Source: Rahnella laticis
GTDB lineage: Bacteria > Pseudomonadota > Gammaproteobacteria > Enterobacterales > Enterobacteriaceae
Direction: 5' to 3'
NCBI RefSeq assembly: GCF_015644585.1
Contig: NZ_JADOBI010000008.1
Span: 1-64,000 of the forward strand
DNA length: 64,000 nucleotides
How positions within the stretch are numbered: the stretch's first letter is position 1; the number at the start of each line of letters is the position of its first letter. Below, one piece after another: positions 8,429 to 17,805 of this stretch. The notes under the pieces are model-generated. The model was not told the DNA's origin and searched no databases. It saw only the letters and a list, made by a program, of their open reading frames with translations. The translations under genes were made by a program, and so were the position numbers.

Positions 8429-10390
8429 TTACCGCGCCAGCCCGAAGCCAATCTCAAATAACGGTGATTCGCTGTCATGCGGCATATCCGACTTCTGTTG
8501 CAAAACGGCTTCCATGGAAGAAGGCAGTTCGAAAGGCAGTTTTCCGGTATAGGCTTCCGTTCCGGTGAGGCGGGTAAACAGCACGGTATCACTGACGCCA
8601 AAATTGCCGATAACCGCTTTGGCTTTATCGACGACGTTGGTGAGAATCGCCGGGCGATCCAGATAAACCGTCACGATGGTCGGGACGGATTTGCTGGCTT
8701 TCACGATGGCCTGATAACCGGCGTTGTCTTCAGTGAACGCCAGCGAACCTTCATGATGGCGTTTGCCGAAGAACCACTGCTTATGCGGCTGTTCATACGG
8801 CGCTTGTGCGCGGATCAGCGCCACATCAGCTTTTTCCGGGGAATCCACGACGGTGAAACCCGCTGCCTGCGCGGCTTTCGGTTCGATGCCGTGCAGCCAG
8901 ATTTTTTTGCCTTTTTTCAGCGGCAAAATCTCATCTTTGTTTTGCAGCAGAACCAGCGAATGGCCCTGCGCCGCATTCGCTTCTTTCTGCCAGCTCTCGC
9001 GGCCCACGGTTTGCACCGCTTTCTGGGGGTCCACATACGGATTTTCAAACAGGCCGGTCTGGAATTTCTGTACCAGAATGCGGGTCACGGATTCGTCCAG
9101 ACGTTGCTCTGTCAGCTGTTTCTCATTAACTGCGTTCACCAGCAGTTGCGAATCGGTCACGCCACCGAACTGATCGACACCGGCTTTCACCGCTTTGACG
9201 AAACGCTCCTGCGGCGTCAGGTTTTCCACGCCCCACGACATGCCGCCCGGCACCGGTTCTTTTCCTTCCGGCGCGCCGTTCAGGCATTCATCGCTGCAAT
9301 CATTGGTGATCAGCCAGTCGCTGAGGATCACCCCTTTAAAACCGTACTGCCCGCGTAAAATATCGTTCAGCAACTGATGGCTGAACCCGGCACCGACCTG
9401 TTCCAGCGGTTTGCCTTCGAACATGGCATTTTTCAGGATGGAATAGGTGGGCATGACGCTGGCGACGTTGGCTTCAAACGCGCCGGTAAACGGGTAGATA
9501 TGTTCTTTCAGATTGTTACCGGGGAAGATGGCGTTCTTGCCATAAACGTTGTGGCTGTCGTAGCCGTTTTCCGCCGCGCCGTAGCCGACCCAGTGTTTTA
9601 CCACCGAAATGACGCTGCCGCTGTTCAGCCCGTCGGCCCCGTTTTGCATGCCTTCGATGTAACCGCGCACCATGTTATGTACGCGCGCCGGATCTTCGCC
9701 AAAAGTTCCGCTGATGCGCGCCCAGCGGGGTTCGGTTGCCAGATCGGCCTGCGGCGAAAGTGCTTCGCGAATACCGACCGCCAGGTATTCCTGACGCACA
9801 ATATCGGCGTAACGGCGGGTGACTTTTTCATTTCCAACGGCCGCCAGCCCGAGCGTTTCCGGCCATTGGGTGAATTTGCCGGATGAGGTGCTTGCGCCAA
9901 TCAGATATTCAAAGGAATTACGCGGATCGCTGCTGATGGTCACCGGGATCCCCAGCCGCGTCCCTTCGGCAATCTGCTGAAGCTTGTTGTTTTCTTCGGC
10001 CATAATGGCCGGATCTTCCGCCGAAAGACGGGTAATGAGGCTGTTGACTTTGGCACCGGCGATCATCTTTTTCGCGGCGTCCGTATCGTAGTGCGTTCCG
10101 GCTCCAATCGGGCTGTTGGCCGTTGGCGCCGAGCCGTGCATCATCACGCCCGCTTTTTCTTCCAGCGTCATACGTTTGATCAGATCCGCCGCACGCGCTT
10201 CAGGCGTCAGCCGCCAGTCTTCGTAAGGTTCCAGCATGCCCGAATGATTGAGATCTTTGAATTTCAGGCCGTCAACGGTCAGTAACGGGGCCTCACGCTG
10301 GCTGAGTTCGGGCTGAGTGTCACTGGCGAAAACGGGCGGAGCGGAAAGCAGCAGGGCAGAAACAGCAAGGCTCAGAGGTTTGATCTTCAT
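8429..10390 (-). CDS. Exported glycoside hydrolase family 3 protein
   Basis: This 653-residue beta-glycosidase-type enzyme has a signal peptide (first about 22 residues, ending PVFA), so it is probably periplasmic. GH3 features are an N-terminal (beta/alpha)8 domain with VKHWVGYGAAENGYD (the KHW-type substrate motif) and the nucleophile region GVILSDW, followed by the C-terminal sandwich domain with LVLLQNKDEILPL. A calcium-binding-like segment (DLNHSGMLEPYEDW) precedes the catalytic domain. The start at 10390 is chosen because AAGG lies six bases upstream and a clean signal peptide follows; the frame opens 12 codons earlier. Substrate (plant beta-glucosides are typical) is not determinable. 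No transporter accompanies it. Confidence 0.88.
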   Translation of the reverse strand: MKIKPLSLAVSALLLSAPPVFASDTQPELSQREAPLLTVDGLKFKDLNHSGMLEPYEDWRLTPEARAADLIKRMTLEEKAGVMMHGSAPTANSPIGAGTHYDTDAAKKMIAGAKVNSLITRLSAEDPAIMAEENNKLQQIAEGTRLGIPVTISSDPRNSFEYLIGASTSSGKFTQWPETLGLAAVGNEKVTRRYADIVRQEYLAVGIREALSPQADLATEPRWARISGTFGEDPARVHNMVRGYIEGMQNGADGLNSGSVISVVKHWVGYGAAENGYDSHNVYGKNAIFPGNNLKEHIYPFTGAFEANVASVMPTYSILKNAMFEGKPLEQVGAGFSHQLLNDILRGQYGFKGVILSDWLITNDCSDECLNGAPEGKEPVPGGMSWGVENLTPQERFVKAVKAGVDQFGGVTDSQLLVNAVNEKQLTEQRLDESVTRILVQKFQTGLFENPYVDPQKAVQTVGRESWQKEANAAQGHSLVLLQNKDEILPLKKGKKIWLHGIEPKAAQAAGFTVVDSPEKADVALIRAQAPYEQPHKQWFFGKRHHEGSLAFTEDNAGYQAIVKASKSVPTIVTVYLDRPAILTNVVDKAKAVIGNFGVSDTVLFTRLTGTEAYTGKLPFELPSSMEAVLQQKSDMPHDSESPLFEIGFGLAR

Positions 10391-10523
10391 TATCATCCTT
10401 AATGATTGATATATATAGATACTCAATCCTCAATCAATAACCTATTTGCGGGCTGGATATTGCGATCGGGTTCGCAAATAAAAATCCTCGGGGATCAGGG
10501 GGCATTGCGCCCCGTAAAATAAT

Positions 10524-11042
10524 TCAGCCCAGCGCCATCCCTAATACCGCGCCTACCGCCAGCACCCATAACGGATGGATGCGTTTGTTCAGGGCCATCA
10601 GCGTACACAGCGCGATCACACCGGCGAGGGGTAATGTGGTAGCGGAGGCTTTGGCGATTAACAATCCGCTGGAAACCACCAGCCCGACGGTGACCGGCAC
10701 CAGGCCGCGCTGGATCACCTGCCGCCACGGTTTATCTTTGTAACGCTTCCAGCCGCCCATGACGACAATTGTCACAATGGAAGACGGGCCGAATTTTGCC
10801 AGCGAAGACACCAGCAGCCCGGACCACCCGGCGACCTGCCAGCCAATGAGCGGCACGATCATCATATTCGGGCCCGGCGCGGCCTGCGCCAGGGCAAACA
10901 GGGCGCTGAACTCCTGCGCGCTCATCCAGTGATGGATATCCACCACCGCGCGCTGCATCTCGGGGAGAATGGTATTTCCGCCGCCAAATGCCAGCAGGGA
11001 AAGTTCGGTAAACAACAGGGCGAGTGAGAGTAAAACGGCCAT
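10524..11042 (-). CDS. Chromate transporter family protein, second half (ChrA domain)
   Basis: This 172-residue membrane protein is one half of a split CHR-family transporter. It has about five hydrophobic segments and the family's FGGGNTILPEM and AQAAPGPNM motifs near the N-terminus. The CHR family includes chromate exporters such as ChrA, but many members have other or unknown substrates. Its ATG overlaps the TGA of the preceding half gene by one base (TGATG), which suggests translational coupling and assembly of the two halves into one transporter. Confidence 0.85.
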   Translation of the reverse strand: MAVLLSLALLFTELSLLAFGGGNTILPEMQRAVVDIHHWMSAQEFSALFALAQAAPGPNMMIVPLIGWQVAGWSGLLVSSLAKFGPSSIVTIVVMGGWKRYKDKPWRQVIQRGLVPVTVGLVVSSGLLIAKASATTLPLAGVIALCTLMALNKRIHPLWVLAVGAVLGMALG

Positions 11043-11626
11043 CAGTTTTTACTCCGTGCGCAGATAAAAATGCTGACCGGTGCCAGAACCAGCATGACCG
11101 GCAGCATCGGGATACGGAACGCGGCGATGGCGATCACGCCCGCAGCGACCAGCGCCAGTTGCAGCCATTTTCCCCACAGCGGCGCGAGCATTTTGAGGCC
11201 TGTCGATAACAGCAATCCCGCCGCCGCCGCGGCCATACCGGCGAACAGATGTTCTACCAGCGGTTCATTCTGATAACGCGCATACACCAGACCCAGCAGC
11301 ACGACGCAAATCGTCGGCGCGAGGATCAGCCCGAGAATGGCGGAAAGCGCACCGCGCAGCCCGCGAAATTCCATCCCTAATGCGACTGATAAATTGATGA
11401 TATTGCCGCCGGGCAAAAACTGGCACAGCCCGAGCAGTTCGGTGAACTGTGCAGCGGTCAGCCAGCGGCGTTTATCTACCAGCATGTGCCGCGCCATGGG
11501 CAGCACACCGCCAAAGCCCGTCAGACCTAAAATGAAAAAGCCCATGAAAAGTTGTCCGCAATCGGGTGCGGGCGCAGTCTGGTCTTCGGTACTGAGCATG
11601 ATTTTTTCCTGCGTGTAATCGGCCAT
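11042..11626 (-). CDS. Chromate transporter family protein, first half (ChrA domain)
   Basis: This 194-residue inner-membrane protein is the first of two short CHR-domain proteins encoded in tandem. The signature GLTGFGGVLPMARHMLVD and the LCQFLPGGN segment are visible. The open frame extends to 11845, but ATG 11626 has a GGGAGAG Shine-Dalgarno sequence seven bases upstream and starts just before the conserved domain. The LysR gene at 11744 is divergent and is the likely regulator. The actual ion is uncertain; chromate or sulfate are guesses from the family name. Confidence 0.85.
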   Translation of the reverse strand: MADYTQEKIMLSTEDQTAPAPDCGQLFMGFFILGLTGFGGVLPMARHMLVDKRRWLTAAQFTELLGLCQFLPGGNIINLSVALGMEFRGLRGALSAILGLILAPTICVVLLGLVYARYQNEPLVEHLFAGMAAAAAGLLLSTGLKMLAPLWGKWLQLALVAAGVIAIAAFRIPMLPVMLVLAPVSIFICARSKN

Positions 11627-11743
11627 CTCGACACTCTCCCTCAAATGTAATTCAAAGCCGCCAGAGGCGTAAATTTCGTTACGGATCATGCGCGCTGTCG
11701 TGACATGATGTCTAATGCCTTTAATAACGAGGAAAGATACCCT

Positions 11744-12667
11744 GTGAGTATGGCAATGATTGAACTGAAACGGCTTAACGCCTTTGTCACCGTGGTGGAA
11801 GCCGGCAGTATTACCCGCGCTGCCGAGTTGTTGTTTATTCAGCAACCGCCGCTGACGCGCCTGTTGCAGGGGCTGGAGCAGGATTTCGGCGTGCCTTTAT
11901 TGCAGCGTTTGCCGCGCGGGGTGATTCCGACCGAAGCCGGTGAAGTGTTGTTGCAGGAAGCGCGCGCGGTGCTGGCGCGGGCGGAGCAGCTGAATGCGGC
12001 GATGCGTCGCGCGGCACAGGGCGAACAGGGGCGCATCCGGATTGGGTTCACCAGCTCGGCGGCGCTGCATACGTTTGTGCCCGCGCTGTTGCGCCGGTAT
12101 CGCGAGATTTATCCGTCTGTCAGCACGCAGCTTGAGGAAAGTGGCAGCGGCGAGTTGCTGGAAGCCGTGGTCGCCGGGCAACTTGACGTGGCGTTTGTGC
12201 GCATGCCGGTCAAAGACATGCCGGAACTGGAGATGGAAAAGGTGCTGGAAGAGCCGATGTGGGTCGCCGTTCCCGCCGGACACCGGCTGGCGGCGCGGGT
12301 TTCCGGTCAGCCGCTGAAACTCGAAGAACTGAGCAACGAACCCTTTGTGCTTTACCGACGTCGCGCCGGGCAGGGGTTGTACGATGCGATACTCGCGGCG
12401 TATGTCCGCGCCGGATTCAGCCCGCATATTGTGCAGGAAGCGCCACGGCTGACGTCGTGCCTGAGTCTGGTCGGCGCGGGGCTGGGGATTTCGATTGTTC
12501 CGGCGTCCATGACGCGGCTCGGCGGCGACGGCGTGGTGTTTTTGCCGCTGGATGCCAGCACGCGGCTCAGCGCGCCGTTATATCTCGCGCGGCGGGAAGA
12601 CAGCCATGCATCGTCTATAATAAGTACGTTTTGTCAGTTGGTCAGAAAGCAGCTGGCCGGAGATTAA
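11744..12667 (+). CDS. LysR family transcriptional regulator
   Basis: This regulator of about 307 residues has the LysR N-terminal winged helix (AGSITRAAELLFIQQPPLTR) and a C-terminal co-inducer domain starting near residue 90 (RIRIGFTSSAALH). The GTG at 11744 is seven bases after GAGGAAAG and is the best-supported start; ATG 11750 or 11756 are close alternatives. It is divergent from the chromate-type transporter pair, the usual position for a LysR regulator of its neighbour. The ligand is unknown. Its 3-prime end overlaps the converging ArsR-type gene by four bases. Confidence 0.88.
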   Translation: MSMAMIELKRLNAFVTVVEAGSITRAAELLFIQQPPLTRLLQGLEQDFGVPLLQRLPRGVIPTEAGEVLLQEARAVLARAEQLNAAMRRAAQGEQGRIRIGFTSSAALHTFVPALLRRYREIYPSVSTQLEESGSGELLEAVVAGQLDVAFVRMPVKDMPELEMEKVLEEPMWVAVPAGHRLAARVSGQPLKLEELSNEPFVLYRRRAGQGLYDAILAAYVRAGFSPHIVQEAPRLTSCLSLVGAGLGISIVPASMTRLGGDGVVFLPLDASTRLSAPLYLARREDSHASSIISTFCQLVRKQLAGD

Positions 12668-13017
12668 AGGTGTTGCTCGGAGATGTGTTTTTGCGTGGAT
12701 TCGACGGTAATGCCGTCGGATTCGATGGCGCTGAGCAGACAATCGAGCAGACCGGGGAAGCGGGCGTCCAGATCCTCACGGCGCAGGGAAAGTAAGTTAG
12801 CGCGTCCGTCCGGGCGCTGCCAGATCACGCCGCTGTCACGCAGCACGCGCCAGTGGTGAGTCAGCGTCGATTTCGATAATCCCTGCAACAGGGTGCCGCA
12901 CGGGTGTTCGCCGCCTTTCGCTAAGGTGCGGATCACCGCCAGGCGTAGCGGATTTCCCAGCGCAGTCAGCACATTTTCGAGACGAATCTGCTCGCGTTCA
13001 GGGTGGTTGGCTATCAT
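12664..13017 (-). CDS. ArsR-type winged-helix regulator
   Basis: This 117-residue protein has an ArsR-type winged helix (about 10-85) with LTALGNPLRLAVIRTL and the recognition helix region LSKSTLTHHWRVLRDSGV. One cysteine follows the first helices (HPCGT) and another is near the C-terminus, so metal or thiol sensing is possible but the classic CxC metal box is absent. ATG 13017 has GAGGA seven bases upstream and is chosen over the longer frame opening at 13125. The gene is divergent from an elongation factor G gene, with an inverted repeat between them. Confidence 0.85.
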   Translation of the reverse strand: MIANHPEREQIRLENVLTALGNPLRLAVIRTLAKGGEHPCGTLLQGLSKSTLTHHWRVLRDSGVIWQRPDGRANLLSLRREDLDARFPGLLDCLLSAIESDGITVESTQKHISEQHL

Positions 13018-13137
13018 CGGATCATCCTCAGTTTTAAATCTGGAGCGGGGCTTACTAACGGCCGCGCAATATAACTTATCCGTCTGCGGCTGTACAACGC
13101 GACGGCCTCTGACCGATTTCATCAATAGAATAAAATT

Positions 13138-13161
13138 ATTGTACGACTATACACGTACAAT
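13138..13161. promoter_or_regulatory. Inverted repeat between the arsR-like gene and the EF-G gene
   Basis: ATTGTACG (13138-13145) is repeated inverted as CGTACAAT (13154-13161) with an 8-base spacer. A TATACT -10-like hexamer follows at 13167-13172, so binding here would block a promoter reading toward the EF-G gene. Binding by the ArsR-type protein is inferred from position. Confidence 0.6.
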
Positions 13162-13278
13162 TGTAGTATACTCTCCGCATTAAGAATTTTAGTAGTCACT
13201 TTATTTCTTAACTCAACTTTGTGACGGGATGTGAAATCACTCTCCGCCAACTTAGCCATCAACCAGTAAGGACGTTAT

Positions 13279-15384
13279 ATGGCTCGCAAAACGCCAATCG
13301 AGCGCTACCGCAATATCGGTATCTCAGCACACATCGACGCAGGTAAAACCACCACCACCGAGCGTATTCTTTTCTATACCGGCATGAACCATAAGCTGGG
13401 AGAAGTGCATGACGGCGGTGCGACCACAGACTGGATGGCTCAGGAACAGGAACGCGGCATTACCATTACGTCCGCTGCGGTGACCTGTTTCTGGCGCGGG
13501 ATGGATCACTCGTTTGATGAGCATCGCATTAATATTATCGACACCCCGGGGCACGTGGATTTCACCATTGAAGTGGAACGTTCCATGCGTGTGCTCGACG
13601 GTGCGGTAATGGTGTACGACGCCGTGGGCGGCGTGCAGCCACAGTCTGAAACCGTCTGGCGTCAGGCAAATAAATACAAAGTGCCGCGTCTGGCCTTCGT
13701 TAACAAAATGGACCGTCAGGGTGCAGACTTCTTCCGCGTTCGCCAGATGATGGTTGACCGCCTGAAGGCCAATCCGGTGCCGATTGTGATTCCGATTGGC
13801 AGTGAAGAACATTTCACCGGCGTGGTCGATCTGCGCAAAATGCGTGCCATTCTGTGGGATGACGAGACGCAGGGTATGACGTTTACCTACGAACCGATCC
13901 CGGCTGATTTACAGAAGCTTGCGGAAGAATGGCGCGAAAAAATGGTCTCAGCGGCGGCGGAAGCCAACAATGAGCTGATGGATAAATATCTCGAAGAAGG
14001 CACGCTGACCGAGGATGAAATTACTCAGGGTCTGCGTCTGCGCACCATCGCCGGTGAAATCCAGCCGATGCTGTGTGGCAGTGCGTTCAAGAATAAAGGT
14101 GTTCAGCGCATGCTCGACGCCGTGGTCGAACTGATGCCGTCGCCGCTGGATATTCCGCCGGTTGCCGGTACGGACGAAGACGGCAACGAAGTGTTCCGTC
14201 ATTCCGACGATAGCGAGAAGTTCTCGGCGCTGGCGTTCAAACTGATGACTGACCCGTATGTCGGCCAGCTGACGTTTGTCCGCGTTTATTCCGGCGTGCT
14301 GAAAAAAGGCGACAGCGTCTACAACCCGGTGCGCGGCAAGAAAGAACGCATCGGGCGTATCGTGCAGATGCATGCCAACGACCGCATCGAGATAGATGAA
14401 ATCCGCGCCGGTGATATCGCGGCCTGTGTCGGCCTGAAAGATGTCACTACCGGTGAAACGCTGTGTGACCCGAGCGACATTATTACGCTGGTGCGCATGG
14501 AGTTCCCGGATCCGGTGATTTCGCAGGCGATTGAACCGAAGACCAAGGCCGACCAGGAAAAAATGGGGATCGCACTGTCGCGGCTGGCGTCGGAAGACCC
14601 GTCGTTCCGCATCCGCACTGACGAGGAATCCGGCCAGACGATTATTTCCGGGATGGGCGAGTTGCATCTGGAAATCATCGTTGACCGTATGAAACGTGAG
14701 TTCGGCGTGGAAGCTAACATCGGTAAACCGCAGGTTACGTACCGCGAAACCGTGCGCAAAATCGTTCAGGATGTCGAAGGGAAATTTGTGCGACAGTCCG
14801 GTGGTAAAGGCCAGTACGGCCACGTTGTCTTCACGCTCGAACCGCTGCCAGCGGGCACCGGCTTTGAGTTTGTCGATGCGACCAAAGGCGGCGTCGTGCC
14901 GCGCGACTACATTCCGGCGGTCGAAAAAGGGGTTACGGAAGCGCTGAACAACGGCATTCTGGCCGGTTATCCGGTGGTGGATGTGAAAGTCACGCTGACG
15001 TTCGGTTCCTATCACGAGGTCGACTCCTCGGAAATGGCGTTCAAAATGGCGGCCATCTTTGGTTTCAAAGAAGCAGCCAAACGCGCGGACCCGGTGATCC
15101 TCGAACCGATGATGAAAGTGGAAGTGGAAACCCCGGAAGAGTACGCCGGTGGCGTGATGGGCGATTTATCTTCCCGTCGCGGTACGGTTCAGGGCATGGA
15201 AGAGATTGCGGGCGGCGGCGGTAAAATCATTAAAGCCGAAGTGCCGTTATCTGAGATGTTCGGCTACTCCACCGTTTTGCGGTCGATGTCGCAAGGTCGT
15301 GCAACCTACAGCATGGAGTTTAATCACTATGCCGAGGCACCGCGCAATGTTGCAGAAAACATCATTGCATCGCGTGGTAAATAA
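13279..15384 (+). CDS. Elongation factor G, probable second copy (FusA2-like)
   Basis: This 701-residue translational GTPase catalyses ribosomal translocation. All EF-G parts are present: P-loop [12 protein letters not shown] (about 17-28), switch [18 protein letters not shown] (about 142), domain II with [15 protein letters not shown], domain IV with [12 protein letters not shown] and the C-terminal domain with [11 protein letters not shown]. It is full length with no broken motif. It is not flanked by rpsL, rpsG or tuf, unlike the main fusA, and its sequence differs clearly from E. coli FusA as I recall it (for example VYDAVGG for VYCAVGG). It is therefore probably an additional, regulated EF-G. 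A divergent ArsR regulator and an operator-like inverted repeat sit upstream. Whether a standard fusA exists elsewhere cannot be seen here. Confidence 0.88.
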   Translation: MARKTPIERYRNIGISAHIDAGKTTTTERILFYTGMNHKLGEVHDGGATTDWMAQEQERGITITSAAVTCFWRGMDHSFDEHRINIIDTPGHVDFTIEVERSMRVLDGAVMVYDAVGGVQPQSETVWRQANKYKVPRLAFVNKMDRQGADFFRVRQMMVDRLKANPVPIVIPIGSEEHFTGVVDLRKMRAILWDDETQGMTFTYEPIPADLQKLAEEWREKMVSAAAEANNELMDKYLEEGTLTEDEITQGLRLRTIAGEIQPMLCGSAFKNKGVQRMLDAVVELMPSPLDIPPVAGTDEDGNEVFRHSDDSEKFSALAFKLMTDPYVGQLTFVRVYSGVLKKGDSVYNPVRGKKERIGRIVQMHANDRIEIDEIRAGDIAACVGLKDVTTGETLCDPSDIITLVRMEFPDPVISQAIEPKTKADQEKMGIALSRLASEDPSFRIRTDEESGQTIISGMGELHLEIIVDRMKREFGVEANIGKPQVTYRETVRKIVQDVEGKFVRQSGGKGQYGHVVFTLEPLPAGTGFEFVDATKGGVVPRDYIPAVEKGVTEALNNGILAGYPVVDVKVTLTFGSYHEVDSSEMAFKMAAIFGFKEAAKRADPVILEPMMKVEVETPEEYAGGVMGDLSSRRGTVQGMEEIAGGGGKIIKAEVPLSEMFGYSTVLRSMSQGRATYSMEFNHYAEAPRNVAENIIASRGK

Positions 15385-15416
15385 CTGAAACGGGCGTACT
15401 CTCCGCTCAAGACAAA

Positions 15417-15442
15417 ACGGTCCGCAAGGGCCGTTTTTTTTT
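15417..15442 (+). terminator. Terminator of the EF-G gene
   Basis: Stem ACGGTCC (15417-15423) pairs with GGGCCGT (15428-15434) across a GCAA loop, with one G-T pair, followed by nine or more T. Confidence 0.9.
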
Positions 15443-15539
15443 GGGGTTTATTTGGAGATATAAAAAGTTCGCAGCACCGTGCTTACTCGTGATGGGAATT
15501 TAAGGCGCAAAGATTTGCGCCTTTTGCAGAGGTTACGCG

Positions 15540-16139
15540 TTAGCTGAACAATTTTTGGGTAATGGTGGCAACGTGTTTGCCCTGATGCACGGCAATTCGC
15601 AGCTCTTCTGCGCTTGGCTGACGTGAACCGTCGCCGCCTGCGATGGTGGTTGCGCCGTAAGGTGTGCCGCCACGAACCTGGGAAATGTCGAACAACTCAG
15701 GGGTGGTGTAACCGATTGGGACGATGATCATGCCGTGGTGGGCGAGGGTGGTCCAGGTTGAGGTAATCGTCATTTCCTGACCGCCGCCGGTACCGGTTGA
15801 GCTAAATACGCTGGCGACTTTACCGGCCAGTGCGCCTTTGGCCCATAAGCCGCCGGTCTGGTCGAGGAAGGTTCGCATCTGGCTGGACATATTCCCGAAA
15901 CGGGTTGGTGTGCCGAGGATGATGGCGTCGTAATCGGCAAGTTCTGCCGGTGACGCGACGTCTGCTGTCTGGCCGGTTTTCCCGCCTGCGGCTTTAAATG
16001 CCTCTTCAGGAATGGTTTCCGGGACGCGTTTTACCGTGACTTCAACACCGGGAACGCTGCGGGCGCCTTCTGCAACACTCTGCGCCATCGTTTCAATATG
16101 ACCGTACATAGAATGGTAAAGAACCAGTACTTTTGCCAT
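15540..16139 (-). CDS. wrbA: NAD(P)H:quinone oxidoreductase WrbA
   Basis: WrbA is an FMN-dependent flavodoxin-like enzyme that reduces quinones by two electrons and protects from redox cycling. The 199-residue form starts [18 protein letters not shown], the FMN phosphate loop, and continues with [19 protein letters not shown] and [11 protein letters not shown], all typical. The start at 16139 has GAGGAG upstream and matches E. coli WrbA. A second in-frame start, GTG 16229, has an even stronger GGAGGAG at 5-base spacing and would add 30 residues. A 300-base gap separates it from the preceding regulator gene and holds its promoter; I see no other gene there. Confidence 0.93.
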   Translation of the reverse strand: MAKVLVLYHSMYGHIETMAQSVAEGARSVPGVEVTVKRVPETIPEEAFKAAGGKTGQTADVASPAELADYDAIILGTPTRFGNMSSQMRTFLDQTGGLWAKGALAGKVASVFSSTGTGGGQEMTITSTWTTLAHHGMIIVPIGYTTPELFDISQVRGGTPYGATTIAGGDGSRQPSAEELRIAVHQGKHVATITQKLFS

Positions 16140-16440
16140 TTTTAACTCCTCATGAGGTGGTGTTTGTTCCGTACTTTGTTCCGGTTTCTGGCCGGCAATA
16201 CGGGCGAACAATCCGCTTAAAAATCCCACATTAACTCCTCCGCCAGTATGGCGGTTGTGGTGAGCAAGAGACTCCATCGTCTGCGCACAGGCAGTTAGTT
16301 ACAAACGCAAATTTTTGAATAGACTCATCAATTAATTAGGGCAATGCGAAAACCGGGACGTGATAAGTGCGGCTCGCCGGCTGTTTGCGTCTCTATAGCG
16401 TAGGACAGATCGCCTGTTTACGCGGGCACACAAACCTGAA

Positions 16441-17082
16441 TTAAAATCGCTCGGGGATTGAATTAACACTTTTCAGTACTCCGTTTTCGATCACGACATA
16501 TTCGCCTTTCCTGAGTTCAGAAAGAATATGCATGACGGCACTGCGGGATGCCTGAACTTTAGCGCGGATAAAATTCTCGACAATAATCTGCTCACGAATG
16601 GATTCCGGTTTAGCCATCAGTTCATAAAGTTGCATGCGCACGGCTTCGTATATTCTGCGCGAATTGAGCCGGAATATGACTTCGGGGGCGAGGCTCGCGA
16701 GAAGTTGCATATGTCGCGCAAAAGGTTCCCAAAGATTTAATTCACTCAGCAGAATATCGAAGACATCGATATCGATAATGGCAATTTCGGCTTCCTCGAA
16801 GATTTTAATGACGTATAACGATTCAAAATCATCGGGGATCGGGATAATGCCCCGGATTGTCGGGGCCGGGATGTAATCAATCAAAATATCATCCGGTTGC
16901 CGGTGAATGGACACGGCACCCGTGCGGACGATGTAACATTTCGACTGTTCCTTCACGCTGCGCGTGAAACGGTGCCCGGCAGCATAGGTTTTGTATTCAA
17001 GCCAGGGGCTCATTTTTTGCAAAAGTATATGGCAGTAAGTGTTATCAACCATCGTGGGAGCAGGCGTGAATTTTTTAGTCAT
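16441..17082 (-). CDS. IprA/YaiV-like winged-helix transcriptional regulator
   Basis: This 213-residue protein looks like the IprA (YaiV) family, Crp-fold regulators with a cyclic-nucleotide-binding-like beta domain (about 25-125) and a C-terminal winged helix (about 165-205, ASRSAVMHILSELRKGEYV). In Salmonella, IprA is linked to peroxide tolerance. The cAMP phosphate-binding motif is not visible, so a nucleotide ligand is doubtful. It is transcribed toward wrbA 300 bases away, an oxidative-stress gene, which may be more than chance. Family assignment is from memory of YaiV and is moderately sure. Confidence 0.7.
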   Translation of the reverse strand: MTKKFTPAPTMVDNTYCHILLQKMSPWLEYKTYAAGHRFTRSVKEQSKCYIVRTGAVSIHRQPDDILIDYIPAPTIRGIIPIPDDFESLYVIKIFEEAEIAIIDIDVFDILLSELNLWEPFARHMQLLASLAPEVIFRLNSRRIYEAVRMQLYELMAKPESIREQIIVENFIRAKVQASRSAVMHILSELRKGEYVVIENGVLKSVNSIPERF

Positions 17083-17219
17083 GAAGTTTCAAAATCTAGT
17101 GAAGACGAATACTTTAAGCGTAGCAACAGGCAGGGAGAATCACGAACCGCGGGCCTGAAATAGTGAAAATAAAGCCAGCGGGGAATCAACCGGAATAGCC
17201 ATCAAAACAATTCGTTAGG

Positions 17220-17462
17220 CTAAACTGCGGTAAACCAGTGGGTGACCAGATCGATGCCAATATAAATCACTTCATGATCTTCATCGGACATCAGGGGAAT
17301 GCAGGGATAAAAATCCGGCTTTTCCTCTTCCAGTAACGCCTTCACATCCCGGTCATCAAACATACTGAAGTCACACTGACTCAGGTACCACGTACTGAAA
17401 TCATCAAAAGACGACAAAACCTGTACATCGTTTTTACTGTTATCTCTTTTATAGACATGCAT
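17220..17462 (-). CDS. Small acidic protein of unknown function
   Basis: This is an 80-residue, acidic, soluble protein with no family I recognise. It is rich in Asp and aromatic residues (SFDDFSTWYLSQCDFSMFDD; FYPCIPLMSDED). A GAGAA Shine-Dalgarno-like sequence precedes the ATG. It lies between the IprA-like gene and the fimbrial operon, transcribed away from the latter. The base composition and absence of overlap with another gene support it being real. Confidence 0.55.
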   Translation of the reverse strand: MHVYKRDNSKNDVQVLSSFDDFSTWYLSQCDFSMFDDRDVKALLEEEKPDFYPCIPLMSDEDHEVIYIGIDLVTHWFTAV

Positions 17463-17805
17463 ATTTTCTCATTTTCCCGGTTCATCTGTTAATAAATAAA
17501 GCGCAATGCTTTTTTCAGAATACAGAGACGACGCAAACACGCATGTAAAATTCGCTCCAAAAATGGACTGAACTGATTTTGCCCGAAACAGTAACACTCA
17601 TTACTATTTGCACATCGGATGGCTACTGAATTCCGAAGTGTGTTGTCCTGAATTAATTATCAAGGATGACGAAACCGCCTTTCATGATTTTTTAAAGCAA
17701 TTCCAATAAACCGAATACGCATTTATTCGACGGATTATTAATGTGCTTTATTAAGTGATGAACGTTGTGCGGATATTAACTGAGAAAGACAAATAAAGGT
17801 TTTAT
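17463..17805. other. AT-rich leader region of the fimbrial operon
   Basis: No gene is seen in these 343 bases. The region is markedly AT-rich and must carry the promoter of the fimbrial operon. I do not see a pair of inverted repeats of the type used for invertible fim promoters, and no recombinase gene is near. A weak AAAGG ribosome-binding sequence precedes ATG 17806. Confidence 0.5.

Noticed and set aside
8477-9358. 293-codon plus-strand frame
   Set aside because: Antisense to the GH3 gene, which has full-length domain evidence.
13948-15015. 355-codon minus-strand frame
   Set aside because: It is the antisense shadow of the EF-G gene; the translation is low-complexity-like and without a family.
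17463-17805. Invertible fim-type promoter
   Set aside because: No inverted-repeat pair of suitable size and no recombinase gene were seen.
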